DNA of 64,000 nt, from positions 777,001 through 841,000 of the forward strand of contig NZ_CP038141.1 in the NCBI RefSeq assembly GCF_006542355.1, read 5' to 3'. The translations under genes were made by a program, and so were the position numbers. The notes beneath the pieces were generated by a model, which was given only the letters and a program-made list of their open reading frames with translations, was not told the origin of the DNA and ran no database searches. This DNA comes from Swingsia samuiensis (GTDB lineage Bacteria > Pseudomonadota > Alphaproteobacteria > Acetobacterales > Acetobacteraceae). Shown here in pieces: positions 44,275 to 53,126 of this stretch. Within the stretch, counting starts at the first letter, position 1, and each line of letters starts with the position of its first letter.

Positions 44275-45584
44275 AACTCTTTACATTACTTGTCCTGACA
44301 ATATCGTTTCTATCTTTCTCAGAACACGCTCACGCTCAGACACGTGACGAATTAATCAAAGCGGGAAAATACTTATCTGAGGCGTCTGATTGCGCAGGCT
44401 GCCACTTCGCAGCTAATCGGCCCGATTTTGCAGGAGGGCAGCCTTTTGCCTTACCTATCGGCACGCTTTATTCAACCAATATCACGCCTGACCCAACGTA
44501 TGGTATTGGCAATTACACAGAGCAAGATTTTAGTAACGCTGTTCGCAAAGGCATTCGCAAAGATGGATCATCCCTCTATCCCGCTATGCCCTTCCCTTCT
44601 TATGCCCGCCTTACAGACCAAGACATTCATGCCCTCTACACATATTTTCATTATGGTGTAGCGGCAGCACACATTGCACCGCTTAAAAATAAAATTTCTT
44701 GGCCTCTTTCAATGCGTTGGCCTCTTTATTTTTGGCGCACATTCTTTTCTTCCTCACCTGAAAAAGCCCAAAAAGCGACCTTTCAAAACTTCTCAGACCC
44801 AGAACTTCAACGCGGTGCTTACCTTGTAGAAGGACCTGGTCACTGCGGCGCATGCCACACACCCCGTTCTTTCACGATGGCAGAAAAAGCTCTTACCTAT
44901 TCTGATGGTAAAAAATACCTATCAGGTGGAGAAAGCATTGACGGCTGGACCCCACCATCCCTACGTCAAGACAACCGCACAGGTCTAGGACGTTGGTCCG
45001 AACAAGATATTGTCACGTTTCTGAAAACAGGCAGAAACTCCCATGGGGAAACATTTGGAGCCATGACACCTGCTATTGTTCATGGAACACAATATCTCAC
45101 AAACGCAGACTTACACGCCATAGCCAAATATCTTAAGTCCCTTTCCCCAGTCGACAAGAATGAAACCCCTTGGACTTATGATGTAAAGGTCACAAAAAAA
45201 CTACACACAGCCGACCTCAGCCCTCGAGGCGCCCAAATTTATATTAACCGTTGTGCTGCTTGTCACCGAACAGATGGTGCCGGATACCCTGATGTTTTCC
45301 CTCCTCTCGCAGGGAACCCAGTCGTCATGGTTGCAGACCCAGCTTCTCTTGTACATATCATCCAAAGTGGTGCCACTTTACCATCAATGAAGACGGCTCC
45401 TTCTGCGATTACGATGCCTTCTTTCGCAAGCCAGCTCAGTGATCAAGATATAGCAGATGTTACAACCTTCATCCGGCAATCATGGGGCAACAATGCTAAA
45501 GCCATAAGCGCAAAAACCGTAAGCAAACTTAAAAAGGACATGCCTCCCATTAATATGGCGGATGGTCACGTCCCGCTCAATTAA
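44271..45584 (+). CDS. Gluconate 2-dehydrogenase-type triheme cytochrome c subunit
   Basis: With the ATG at 44271 (4-bp ATGA overlap with the large subunit) the protein is 437 residues. It has a signal peptide ending AHAQ and three haem sites (C41 CAGCH, C192 CGACH, C328 CAACH). Unlike FdhC it has no obvious C-terminal membrane helix; the end is polar (KKDMPPINMADGHVPLN), so membrane association would have to be by other means. It passes electrons to ubiquinone. The stop lies only 5 bp from the stop of the convergent prophage fibre gene. Confidence 0.9.
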   Translation: MKLFTLLVLTISFLSFSEHAHAQTRDELIKAGKYLSEASDCAGCHFAANRPDFAGGQPFALPIGTLYSTNITPDPTYGIGNYTEQDFSNAVRKGIRKDGSSLYPAMPFPSYARLTDQDIHALYTYFHYGVAAAHIAPLKNKISWPLSMRWPLYFWRTFFSSSPEKAQKATFQNFSDPELQRGAYLVEGPGHCGACHTPRSFTMAEKALTYSDGKKYLSGGESIDGWTPPSLRQDNRTGLGRWSEQDIVTFLKTGRNSHGETFGAMTPAIVHGTQYLTNADLHAIAKYLKSLSPVDKNETPWTYDVKVTKKLHTADLSPRGAQIYINRCAACHRTDGAGYPDVFPPLAGNPVVMVADPASLVHIIQSGATLPSMKTAPSAITMPSFASQLSDQDIADVTTFIRQSWGNNAKAISAKTVSKLKKDMPPINMADGHVPLN

Positions 45585-45589
45585 TTGAT

Positions 45590-46846
45590 CTACGGCAGGA
45601 ACCTATACATCACACAGCCACCATAACCCGCTCCACCTTTGGACTGAGTTCCCTCTGTGACTGTCGTATAGGCTCCTCCACCTCCACTACCAAACCGTGT
45701 AGCATCTCGCCCTCCATTGGCACCACACCGTCCACCGCCTCCCCACGGTCCGTCTCCTCCATTCCCTGAAAAACAAGCATCTCCAGCTTGCCCATCTCCA
45801 CCAAAAGTCCCTATCTGATTCCAGATATTTCCTCCTAAAGCCGTACCTCCACTAGCTCCGGCTGACCCTGATGGCGCGTAAAATGACCCGCCTTGACCAC
45901 CATTAGCTTGCAATAACGTCTGCCCATTATATGTCACAAGAGATGTACCGCCAGCTTGCTCAGTAGTCCCACCATATCCTACTGAAACTTCTAGCAACCC
46001 TCCATCCGTTGTATTGACATGATAAATCCCCCATGCGTCTCCGCCTGCTCCTCCACCTGCACCAGAGAAAGATCCCTTCAAAGATATTGAAGACGAGCTT
46101 GCTCCACCGCCTCCGCCTCCAATCACCCTTAATTCAACGCGATTAGCCCAAGCTGGTATCGAAACAGAAACTCCCGTTTCAACAAGTTGCATAGGAGTAG
46201 AAACTGCTTTTAATAATGTTTGCGTTGCCAGTTCAGGGATAGTCGGCCAGAAAACCTTGCCAGGTTGCCCTTGTATACCCTGCAATGATGTCGCATTACT
46301 CGGGATATCCAGAGTATAAAGCGCGACAATAATACTTCCTTCTGGAACCGGCGGTGCTTGTGTGGCCGCAACAAATGTAATCCCAGCGTGCCGGCGGATT
46401 GGTAACCCTTCTCCATTATTATTCATTCCGGCTTGTGTCTGCGAAGGGTTTGCCGCATTAAAAAAAGGAAGTACGACAGGATCAACATCCTGTTCAGAAC
46501 AAATCCCAAACAAGGTATAAGTAGCTCCACTACTAGGAATAGTAACCCTTACCAAGCTTTCATTTTGATACTGACATGTTGTAATTGTTTTATCAGGCTC
46601 ATATCCACCTCCAATGCCACCGAAAGTATTTACATCCATCACACTCGGAGCCGTAATTGTTCCTGCACCAATCATCACAGATAAGTCTGTCGATGATGGT
46701 GTACAAGTTAGACCAGATGCAGCAATACTTCCTGGGCCATACACCATATCGGCCAAAGCACCGATACCCGCTTTTGTATACTTCCCAATGCGTAATAAAT
46801 CTGTATCCACTGGAATAGCTCCAGGATAAACAATTGCTCGATCCAT
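45590..46846 (-). CDS. Prophage tail fibre with glycine-rich tip
   Basis: With the ATG at 46846 (GGAG upstream, 1 bp after the previous stop) the protein is 418 residues; the frame is open to 46909. The N-terminal 220 residues look like a fibre shaft or baseplate-attachment part. The C-terminal 170 residues are extremely Gly-rich (GGGGGGASSSS, GAGGGAGGDAWG, GGDGPWGGGGRCGANGG), like polyglycine receptor-binding tips and glycine-rich fibre domains of tailed phages. Likely the host-recognition protein. It is the last gene of the tail operon, convergent with the cytochrome gene. Confidence 0.8.
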   Translation of the reverse strand: MDRAIVYPGAIPVDTDLLRIGKYTKAGIGALADMVYGPGSIAASGLTCTPSSTDLSVMIGAGTITAPSVMDVNTFGGIGGGYEPDKTITTCQYQNESLVRVTIPSSGATYTLFGICSEQDVDPVVLPFFNAANPSQTQAGMNNNGEGLPIRRHAGITFVAATQAPPVPEGSIIVALYTLDIPSNATSLQGIQGQPGKVFWPTIPELATQTLLKAVSTPMQLVETGVSVSIPAWANRVELRVIGGGGGGASSSSISLKGSFSGAGGGAGGDAWGIYHVNTTDGGLLEVSVGYGGTTEQAGGTSLVTYNGQTLLQANGGQGGSFYAPSGSAGASGGTALGGNIWNQIGTFGGDGQAGDACFSGNGGDGPWGGGGRCGANGGRDATRFGSGGGGAYTTVTEGTQSKGGAGYGGCVMYRFLP

Positions 46847-46847
46847 T

Positions 46848-47537
46848 TTAATTCTCCACTCGAACCCAGCCGATAACCCCAGCGGCAGATGTTCTCTCAA
46901 TAATGTCATAAATAACGTGATGATTGGTGTTTTGACCGGAAACTACTTCAATAAAAAACTGTCCACCATCCAAATGCCCATACCGTAAGCCATTACATCC
47001 ATAACCATAGCCGCCCCCACATTCAGGTGCAGCAAGGGTACCGAACGCATGACAATCTTCCGCATTTGTTGGCTCTATAATAATGGGGTTTGTCTGTGTC
47101 ATACTTTGCACAGCATTAAAAACAGCTAGGCGTGTATTGTTTTTATTTCGTAATGTTTTGATGATGCGTATTCTGTAATCGTCATCTTTTTCCTGTGCTT
47201 GCCTCGGTAAATGATCTTCTCCAAAGAAATCAAGCGCAAATATATCCAAAAACGCCCCTACCATCGTCTTTAAACGTAGTTGCTTTTTTGCTTCTTCCAT
47301 TAAACTCCAGAGAGCCGAGAAGATTGAGGCAAAACTCTTTAAAAGAGCCACTAATATAGGTGCTTGCTCTTCTTCTAAATCCTTAGGGGGGGCAGGGAAC
47401 CACCCTGATGGCAATAAGCCACGCAGTCGATTAACAAAATTATCAATAGATCCTAGTGGAAAACCCGTATCAAAAAGAGGTTTTCCATCCGTTGACTGTA
47501 AAACAACATTATGAGTATCTCTTAATTTTCCGTCCAC
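46848..47537 (-). CDS. Phage tail/baseplate protein (gpI/YmfQ-like by position)
   Basis: The 229-residue protein has an LRGLLPSGWF segment near residue 40, a helical stretch ILVALLKSFASIFSALWSLMEEAKKQL and DIFALDFFGEDHLPRQAQEKDDDYRIRIIKTL. This is the general pattern of wedge proteins that follow gpJ (first loop, leucine helix, then module joining the next wedge). Its C-terminus has GGGYGYGCNGLRYGHLDGGQFF. The similarity is structural-pattern level only. It lies between an unidentified structural gene and the fibre gene. Confidence 0.6.
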   Translation of the reverse strand: MDGKLRDTHNVVLQSTDGKPLFDTGFPLGSIDNFVNRLRGLLPSGWFPAPPKDLEEEQAPILVALLKSFASIFSALWSLMEEAKKQLRLKTMVGAFLDIFALDFFGEDHLPRQAQEKDDDYRIRIIKTLRNKNNTRLAVFNAVQSMTQTNPIIIEPTNAEDCHAFGTLAAPECGGGYGYGCNGLRYGHLDGGQFFIEVVSGQNTNHHVIYDIIERTSAAGVIGWVRVEN

Positions 47538-47539
47538 CG

Positions 47540-48778
47540 TTACTCCCCTGCCTGCTCGGGGCTCATCAACGGTATGCGATAATCCTGCCCATTAATGTTA
47601 ATATGTAAAAATCCACCATCTGGTATGCTCGGTAGTTTTCTGCCATTATTACTTACTGGAGAGGTAATCTGTAATTCACCTCCTTTGCCTGGAAATAATC
47701 CTAAATTAGGTGACCCTGTATTTTCATTTAAAATATATATCCCCGCAGCTTGGGGACCTGAAGCCGATTGAACCTGAATATTATTTGTTGGATCTTCTTG
47801 GCTTACTATAGAAAAAATCGTTTTCCCGTCTATATTACTAAACAAAACATTCTGGTCGACAAACTCTTGCCTCACCCCTTTATCACGCTGCGTCACGGTC
47901 GAACGGATAAAAGCACCAACATTTCCTCCTTTTTGCCCAGAAACCTCTTCAGGGGTATGCCATTCTATCGCATGATTTCGCGCTAAAGAAACAGCCGCAC
48001 CATATCCTGTATCGTTTCCATTTGTTCCGCTTAAAGAAGTCGATCCAAAGACAATTCCCGTTTGCCATGAATTCGGGTTAGAAACAAAAACAATCCCTGC
48101 GGCGGCATCCGATGTTCCAGCTGTCTGTCCGCCCCCCACACCCAGCTGCACACCATATACTCCTCCACCAACATTAGGTTGATAAGGAGTTGAAACGCCT
48201 ATTGCTAGCCCTCCAAAATTAACGGCCTCGAGCTCCATTCCAAAGGTTGGCTGATAATTAACCCCTGCCAGTCTCCAAGCTTCACCATAATAAGCATAAG
48301 CTGTCGTCGTTGTGAGCGTAGATGTATCATCCGCAACGCCCCAAGAAGCCACCCCGATCGAACTTGGTTGATAACCAAGTTGTTCCACTGCGTTTTTAGC
48401 ATCAGTGGTACGTGATGCCGCGACAAATGCACTATTCCCAAATGCCGCTAAAGAAGCGCTCTGGGCACCTTGCATAGCCCATGGACCAACAGATGTCTTG
48501 TTCATCTCTTGTGAAAGCCAATCCTCTTTTTCCAAAAGATCCCTTTCGCTATCCGCTGAACTTTTTGCAGCTCCCCCTATCAAAACACGATCAGAAAAAC
48601 GACTAATTTTAGCCCCTTTATTCTGATAAAAGTAACCAGTCGCTTCCGAACATGCTGGCGCACCCGCAATTTGCGAAGCCGTTGCGGTGAGCGTTCTACG
48701 CCCACTACTATCAGCGATTACAAGAACTTCATCCCCCTGCAACAAAGGAGACTTTTGATACGTATTAAAAATAGACAT
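47540..48778 (-). CDS. Unidentified phage structural protein, possibly tail spike/fibre
   Basis: The 412-residue protein is rich in Gly, Ser, Thr and Asn with beta-type sequence (YGVQLGVGGGQTAGTSDAAAGIVFVSNPNSWQTGIVFGSTSLSGTNG) and ends HINGQDYRIPLMSPEQAGE. Repeated trimer-type fibre or spike proteins look like this. It sits between gpJ and the gpI-like gene, where P2 and Mu have nothing, so it may be an inserted second receptor-binding protein. Start at 48778, 2 bp before the next gene. Confidence 0.55.
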   Translation of the reverse strand: MSIFNTYQKSPLLQGDEVLVIADSSGRRTLTATASQIAGAPACSEATGYFYQNKGAKISRFSDRVLIGGAAKSSADSERDLLEKEDWLSQEMNKTSVGPWAMQGAQSASLAAFGNSAFVAASRTTDAKNAVEQLGYQPSSIGVASWGVADDTSTLTTTTAYAYYGEAWRLAGVNYQPTFGMELEAVNFGGLAIGVSTPYQPNVGGGVYGVQLGVGGGQTAGTSDAAAGIVFVSNPNSWQTGIVFGSTSLSGTNGNDTGYGAAVSLARNHAIEWHTPEEVSGQKGGNVGAFIRSTVTQRDKGVRQEFVDQNVLFSNIDGKTIFSIVSQEDPTNNIQVQSASGPQAAGIYILNENTGSPNLGLFPGKGGELQITSPVSNNGRKLPSIPDGGFLHININGQDYRIPLMSPEQAGE

Positions 48779-48815
48779 ACTCTAAAAATCCGTTCTATTG
48801 GGAAAAATTTAAATA

Positions 48816-49955
48816 TTATTTTTGAATTACATTAATTTGCACGGATCCAACGATTAACGTTTGTTTCCCATTCGGTATAATATCTTTTTGCTCACCATTG
48901 AGGCGAACATCCAAAACCGAACTTACATCAACACGCGCCCCAACATATGCCAAATAAGATAATCGACTATACGCGTAGCCATTCCCTACACCATTTGAGC
49001 GAATATCTTCTGTAATAACATTCCTAATACTACTCTCAGCCGATAAAACTGATGTAGAAAAAGGAACCACCACTGTCATAGAAACATCGACAACCAAAAT
49101 GCTTGGACGCAAAACAGAAAATCCCACTCCTAAAGCGCGAACCTCATCTATAGATTTATAAACTCGTGCTAAAATATCATCTGTGGGCACGCCACTGCCA
49201 TCATCCACCACGACCGTAAAATAACCACCCCGTAGCGCACCTGAAGGGTCAGCGCCTTCTTTTACAAAGTAGGATATTCCTGTTTGTACATTCGAAATAG
49301 CGTTACCAACCGCCATTTCACTTGCTGTAGCTCTAGAGGCTAACCATAAAGGAAATCGTTTTCTTAATTGAATATCACTTTCCTGATCCGAGCCATTTAA
49401 AAATGCATTTTCATTTGTTACGACATCGATCCCAGCAATTGATGTCCCCATAAGAGCAATTGCACCAGCATCTACGTTCCCTATACTTCCTTTTACCTGA
49501 CACTCTACAGGGATCAGTATACTCTGAGTTCCTGCCTGACGGATATATCCCCCTATGTCAGGAGACCACGTTGCCAACGCTGTATCTTTTACGACAGAAA
49601 AAGAAAGACCTGAAACTGTACGTACAATATCACCAGGCATAATCACTGCTGAAATTTGATCCGAAATAAAGGATGTCATCGTTACAGCGCCAGTTGATGC
49701 TTGGCCCGGCAACCGTACCATCCCAAAATCTTCGACAAAACTATCACAATCGACCCCGGAAGACGTGGCTAAACGGGCTTTCAAAAGCATTTGAATAATT
49801 AAATGCTGTAACCACAAAGCCATGCTGCCTACACTCTCCACAAGAGCACGGACTGGTGACCCAACAGATATATCAAGCAGCTGATTACATGAAGACTGAG
49901 CTATTCTCAAAGCAGTCGTCACAAATGACGAAAGTGAACGTGTTGGAAGTAACAT
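48816..49955 (-). CDS. Baseplate wedge protein J (gp47-like)
   Basis: The 379-residue protein has the Baseplate_J pattern: GSPVRALVESVGSMALWLQHLIIQMLLKARLATSSGVDCDSFVEDFGMVRLPGQASTG near the start, then GTSIAGIDVVTNENAFLNGSDQESDIQLRKRFPLWLASRATASEMAVGNAIS and VVVDDGSGVPTDDIL. It forms the outer wedge of the contractile tail baseplate. It follows the gp25-like gene as in P2 and Mu. Confidence 0.88.
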   Translation of the reverse strand: MLLPTRSLSSFVTTALRIAQSSCNQLLDISVGSPVRALVESVGSMALWLQHLIIQMLLKARLATSSGVDCDSFVEDFGMVRLPGQASTGAVTMTSFISDQISAVIMPGDIVRTVSGLSFSVVKDTALATWSPDIGGYIRQAGTQSILIPVECQVKGSIGNVDAGAIALMGTSIAGIDVVTNENAFLNGSDQESDIQLRKRFPLWLASRATASEMAVGNAISNVQTGISYFVKEGADPSGALRGGYFTVVVDDGSGVPTDDILARVYKSIDEVRALGVGFSVLRPSILVVDVSMTVVVPFSTSVLSAESSIRNVITEDIRSNGVGNGYAYSRLSYLAYVGARVDVSSVLDVRLNGEQKDIIPNGKQTLIVGSVQINVIQK

Positions 49956-49985
49956 AATGTCCTAATTCAATTTTAATCTTATATT

Positions 49986-50348
49986 TTATAATATTGGAAA
50001 ATTTATTTCTTTTTTCTCATTATTTTCATTATCAAAATATGATATTTGACAGTCGCAACCCCCACCTCCACGGTCGGTTATAATCACCTCTACCGGTTTA
50101 GAAGAATCTACCCCACTATCTTGTAGAACTTCTGCACGAATAGACGCTTGCATCATACCCGGTCGAAGCACCTGCCCTACCATTTTTCTAACACCAGCCC
50201 CATATTTAGGCTGCCATATACAATCCCCAGAATTGGTCAGTAATCGCCTTAATAATCTTTGTTGTACTTCCTCTGCCCCAGAAACGATTTTCAACCGATC
50301 TTTGTCAATCGACAAATCCTGCCCATACCAATGGCTTAAACTACTCAT
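49986..50348 (-). CDS. Baseplate protein W / gp25-like
   Basis: The 120-residue protein includes EEVQQRLLRRLLTNSGDCIWQPKYGAGVRKMVGQ, a short version of the gp25/gpW baseplate family, which has a lysozyme-like fold without hydrolase function in P2-type phages. It contributes to the baseplate wedge. It overlaps gpV by 4 bp and precedes gpJ. Confidence 0.75.
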   Translation of the reverse strand: MSSLSHWYGQDLSIDKDRLKIVSGAEEVQQRLLRRLLTNSGDCIWQPKYGAGVRKMVGQVLRPGMMQASIRAEVLQDSGVDSSKPVEVIITDRGGGGCDCQISYFDNENNEKKEINFPIL

Positions 50349-50968
50349 CCTATTGGTTGACTCGTTTCTCTATTATTCACCGTATGAATATGATTATTTA
50401 ATGAGTGTTGATCATTCTTAATATCTCCCCCTGTTACCGTTAACCCATCTGCAGTTAATTCAGCTAAAATATGCCCAACTTTAAAAGTAATCGTATTATC
50501 TTTTATATGCAAAACACTATTACCCGCTCCCAAAGCTATCCCTTCGTCACCAACATGACACCAGCCGGACTTCAAAGAAGTTTTCTCTTTCTTGTGTTGA
50601 GAACCAAACACAGCGTTCTGACAGCCTGCCTGAAGAAGCCACTCTCCCGGTTGAGCGACTTTCCCACTCATTGGAGACACGGGCGGCATAATTACTGTAT
50701 CGAAAACAGATCCGATCACCACGTAATGCTCTCCATCGCCTTCGATGGGTAACAACACAACATGCATGCCCAAATCTGCCGGAGATGCAATACGCAACGT
50801 TCCTGCTTTGGTAATGCCTGCATCCGGTAGCCAACCCGTCTCTACATTATCAGGCTGGATCTTAACCTTAATCGCATGGTTAACAGGATCGACAGATGAA
50901 ACAATACCTAAAACCGCATGCGCAGTCCTGTTATTTATGGCAGAGGCAATCGTTTTTATATTATTCAT
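50345..50968 (-). CDS. Baseplate assembly/spike protein V
   Basis: The 207-residue protein has an OB-fold-like N-terminus (HAVLGIVSSVDPVNHAIKVKIQPDNVETGWLPD), DLGMHVVLLPIEGDGEHYVVIGSVFD, and a C-terminal beta-helical segment with LTADGLTVTGGDIKNDQHSLNNHIHTVN. The last part has an HxH pair like the iron-binding tip of P2 gpV. It forms the membrane-piercing spike. It overlaps the gpD gene by 8 bp. Confidence 0.85.
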   Translation of the reverse strand: MNNIKTIASAINNRTAHAVLGIVSSVDPVNHAIKVKIQPDNVETGWLPDAGITKAGTLRIASPADLGMHVVLLPIEGDGEHYVVIGSVFDTVIMPPVSPMSGKVAQPGEWLLQAGCQNAVFGSQHKKEKTSLKSGWCHVGDEGIALGAGNSVLHIKDNTITFKVGHILAELTADGLTVTGGDIKNDQHSLNNHIHTVNNRETSQPIG

Positions 50969-52019
50969 ACGGAATATTCCCTCGCGCTCTTAATGCTAAC
51001 TTCTGCACAAACCCGTCCTCTAATGAAAATATCGTTTTTATTTGATCAATACTTAATTTTTTTTCATTATCATTCATATTAACGGCCAAAATCATCCGTG
51101 GAGTTAAACCAACTACACCTGGCATCACCACACTCAGCATCATCTGGTGTGCCATGATCCGATCATACTTCCCTTTCGCAAGTCCTTTTAAATCCTCAAG
51201 TCTTTTTCCTGGGACGCGAAACGAATACGTATTTTTCTCCGCTTCTACAGGCGCTTCCCGAAAATAAGACTTGCCATCATAATAAATAGAAATGCCACTT
51301 CTTTGCCGTGCATCCCATGATGATACTTGCACAATAATACCTGACGATAATTGCACATCATGTTCTAAATGAGCTTCTAGAATATCTTTTTCTAAATTTA
51401 ATGTTTTATAGGCTCTTTGATCAGAACTAATGGGCTGACAATACAACGTCTGATCTTTTACATATAAATCACACGAAACATCCCGAGCAATCGCAAAAGC
51501 AATATCAGCTGCAGTCTGAAATCGATGCTGACTCAGTAAAGCCACCCGCTTATGCTCCAACTGCCAGAACTGCCCCTGCATTGGATCTGCTACATTATTG
51601 GGAAATGAAATATTATTCTTTAATCCAGCCTTCTGAGCAATAAATTTTAAACAATCAGATGCTGTGTAATTCAGCCAAGCTTGCTGAAGTCTTAAATCAG
51701 TTAAGCGAGACATCAAATCTCGACATTCAACCTCAATAAGGGATTGTTGAATTAAATATTTTACTCGATCTACCTCTCCTTCAAACAAAGAAGTCCAACC
51801 ACCTCCCAGAGCTGTGCGTTCTCTTATCCTTAATTCTAAAATAAGTCCTTTTTGAAAAAAATCTTTAAGCTCAAGTCCGCTTTTTTTTATATAAAAAACA
51901 AAAAAACCAGTATCACATTCTTCATATCTATTAGAATTTATCTGAAATTCTTTTGTTTCAATATTTAATTCCTCTTTCCCATTAAATAAAATTTTTATAT
52001 CAATATGCCTTGATATCAT
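50961..52019 (-). CDS. Phage late-control protein D-like baseplate hub
   Basis: The 352-residue protein matches gpD family features: FEGEVDRVKYLIQQSLIEVECRDLMSRLTDLR, then a LysM-like region YTASDCLKFIAQKAGLKNNISF and TAADIAFAIARDVSCDLYVKDQTLYCQP. gpD/gp44-type proteins form the trimeric hub above the spike. It lies after the gpX-like gene and before gpV, as in P2. Confidence 0.82.
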   Translation of the reverse strand: MISRHIDIKILFNGKEELNIETKEFQINSNRYEECDTGFFVFYIKKSGLELKDFFQKGLILELRIRERTALGGGWTSLFEGEVDRVKYLIQQSLIEVECRDLMSRLTDLRLQQAWLNYTASDCLKFIAQKAGLKNNISFPNNVADPMQGQFWQLEHKRVALLSQHRFQTAADIAFAIARDVSCDLYVKDQTLYCQPISSDQRAYKTLNLEKDILEAHLEHDVQLSSGIIVQVSSWDARQRSGISIYYDGKSYFREAPVEAEKNTYSFRVPGKRLEDLKGLAKGKYDRIMAHQMMLSVVMPGVVGLTPRMILAVNMNDNEKKLSIDQIKTIFSLEDGFVQKLALRARGNIPYE

Positions 52020-52030
52020 ACATTTTTATC

Positions 52031-52201
52031 TCAATTCGATGGTATTTTTATTGGCACAACATTTTCAATCCATGATAAATCAGGATCATCCATCCCATTT
52101 ATTTGTGCTATTCGAAACCAATCATCAGCTTTTCCTAATTCACGTAGTGCTACATGGAAAAGTGAAACATCCGCAGCATTCACAAAAATAATAGTTCCCA
52201 T
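52031..52201 (-). CDS. Small gpX-like tail protein (56 aa)
   Basis: The frame codes 56 residues starting MGTIIFVNAADVSLFHVALRE and ending PIKIPSN. The centre reads DDWFRIAQINGMDDPDLSW. This is the compact LysM-like pattern of tail protein X (hydrophobic start, IAxxN, D-P-x-L, then I-x-I-P). Start and stop overlap the neighbour as TAATG, a typical coupled start. The position between gpU-like and gpD-like genes is that of X in P2. It is too short for many gene finders. Confidence 0.72.
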   Translation of the reverse strand: MGTIIFVNAADVSLFHVALRELGKADDWFRIAQINGMDDPDLSWIENVVPIKIPSN

Positions 52202-53115
52202 TAAGCATAAACCAAAGGAGTATAAGAGTTACCTCCTCCGTTCTGAGAAACCATTGCCTGAACTCTATTAACAGCCCCTGCCATTTCCATCGCTGTATTT
52301 GACATAGATGCATTCACCGCTAGTATTTTCAAATCATCCGCAGATTGAATTTCATTTTTCTCAATAGATTGGCCCGTGAAATGTAATAAAGAAATCAAAC
52401 CATCTCCTAGCATATTCATTTGCTGCCCCATGCTCGACACAGATGATGGTATCATTGATGCATCTACACCACTTTGTGCCATCACTTGTATTTTTGACAA
52501 AGCCTGCTCAATTTTTTGTAAATCACGCGCTCCACCAAAAACCTGTATGGCCGGCAAAACCTGATTTAAAAAACCGCCTATATATTGACTGCCTGTAAAT
52601 ACAATGTCCGATAAATCCCCTATCCCTTGAGAAAAAGAACTCACTACATCTGAAATATTATTCAATATACTATCGTTTCCACTCCCACTTTCTACTTCTT
52701 CTCCCAATCCACCAGACGTTCTTTCCAAAATTAATTCATAAGAGCAAATATTACCTTTTGCTTCATATATATATGAAAACTGGGCTATCCAAACTTGAAA
52801 AACCATTCCTACAGCCGAAAATAAAATAGGCATCCCAGCGGCACGCATTCTTTCAATCATCTGCGCCCTCATCTGTGCATCCGGCCCCAAAAATCGTCCC
52901 TGAAGCTCTAACCGTGCAGGATCATTTCCCAAAACATCAACGACCTTATTTCCCCCTAATAACCGATGCACGGCTAGCATCTGGTTTCCACCAATTTGCA
53001 TGTGATCAGGAACCTCAATCCCCGTAAGAACCAAATTCCCTAATATAACAGGAGAAACCTCTGATATTCTACCAATAGAACCAATAACTTCTTCTATTTT
53101 CTCAAGAGAAGACAT
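52201..53115 (-). CDS. Tail protein with gpU-like N-terminal domain
   Basis: The 304-residue protein has a gpU-like pattern in residues 60-130 (DPARLELQGRFLGPDAQ, QMIERMRAAGMPILFSAVGMVFQVWIAQF, ICSYELILERT). An additional C-terminal helical part is rich in Ser, Gln and Met. In Mu the equivalent slot holds the DNA-circulation-type protein. Identification is by position and pattern. It follows the tape-measure slot and precedes gpX. Confidence 0.55.
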   Translation of the reverse strand: MSSLEKIEEVIGSIGRISEVSPVILGNLVLTGIEVPDHMQIGGNQMLAVHRLLGGNKVVDVLGNDPARLELQGRFLGPDAQMRAQMIERMRAAGMPILFSAVGMVFQVWIAQFSYIYEAKGNICSYELILERTSGGLGEEVESGSGNDSILNNISDVVSSFSQGIGDLSDIVFTGSQYIGGFLNQVLPAIQVFGGARDLQKIEQALSKIQVMAQSGVDASMIPSSVSSMGQQMNMLGDGLISLLHFTGQSIEKNEIQSADDLKILAVNASMSNTAMEMAGAVNRVQAMVSQNGGGNSYTPLVYA

Positions 53116-53126
53116 TTTTATTACCT

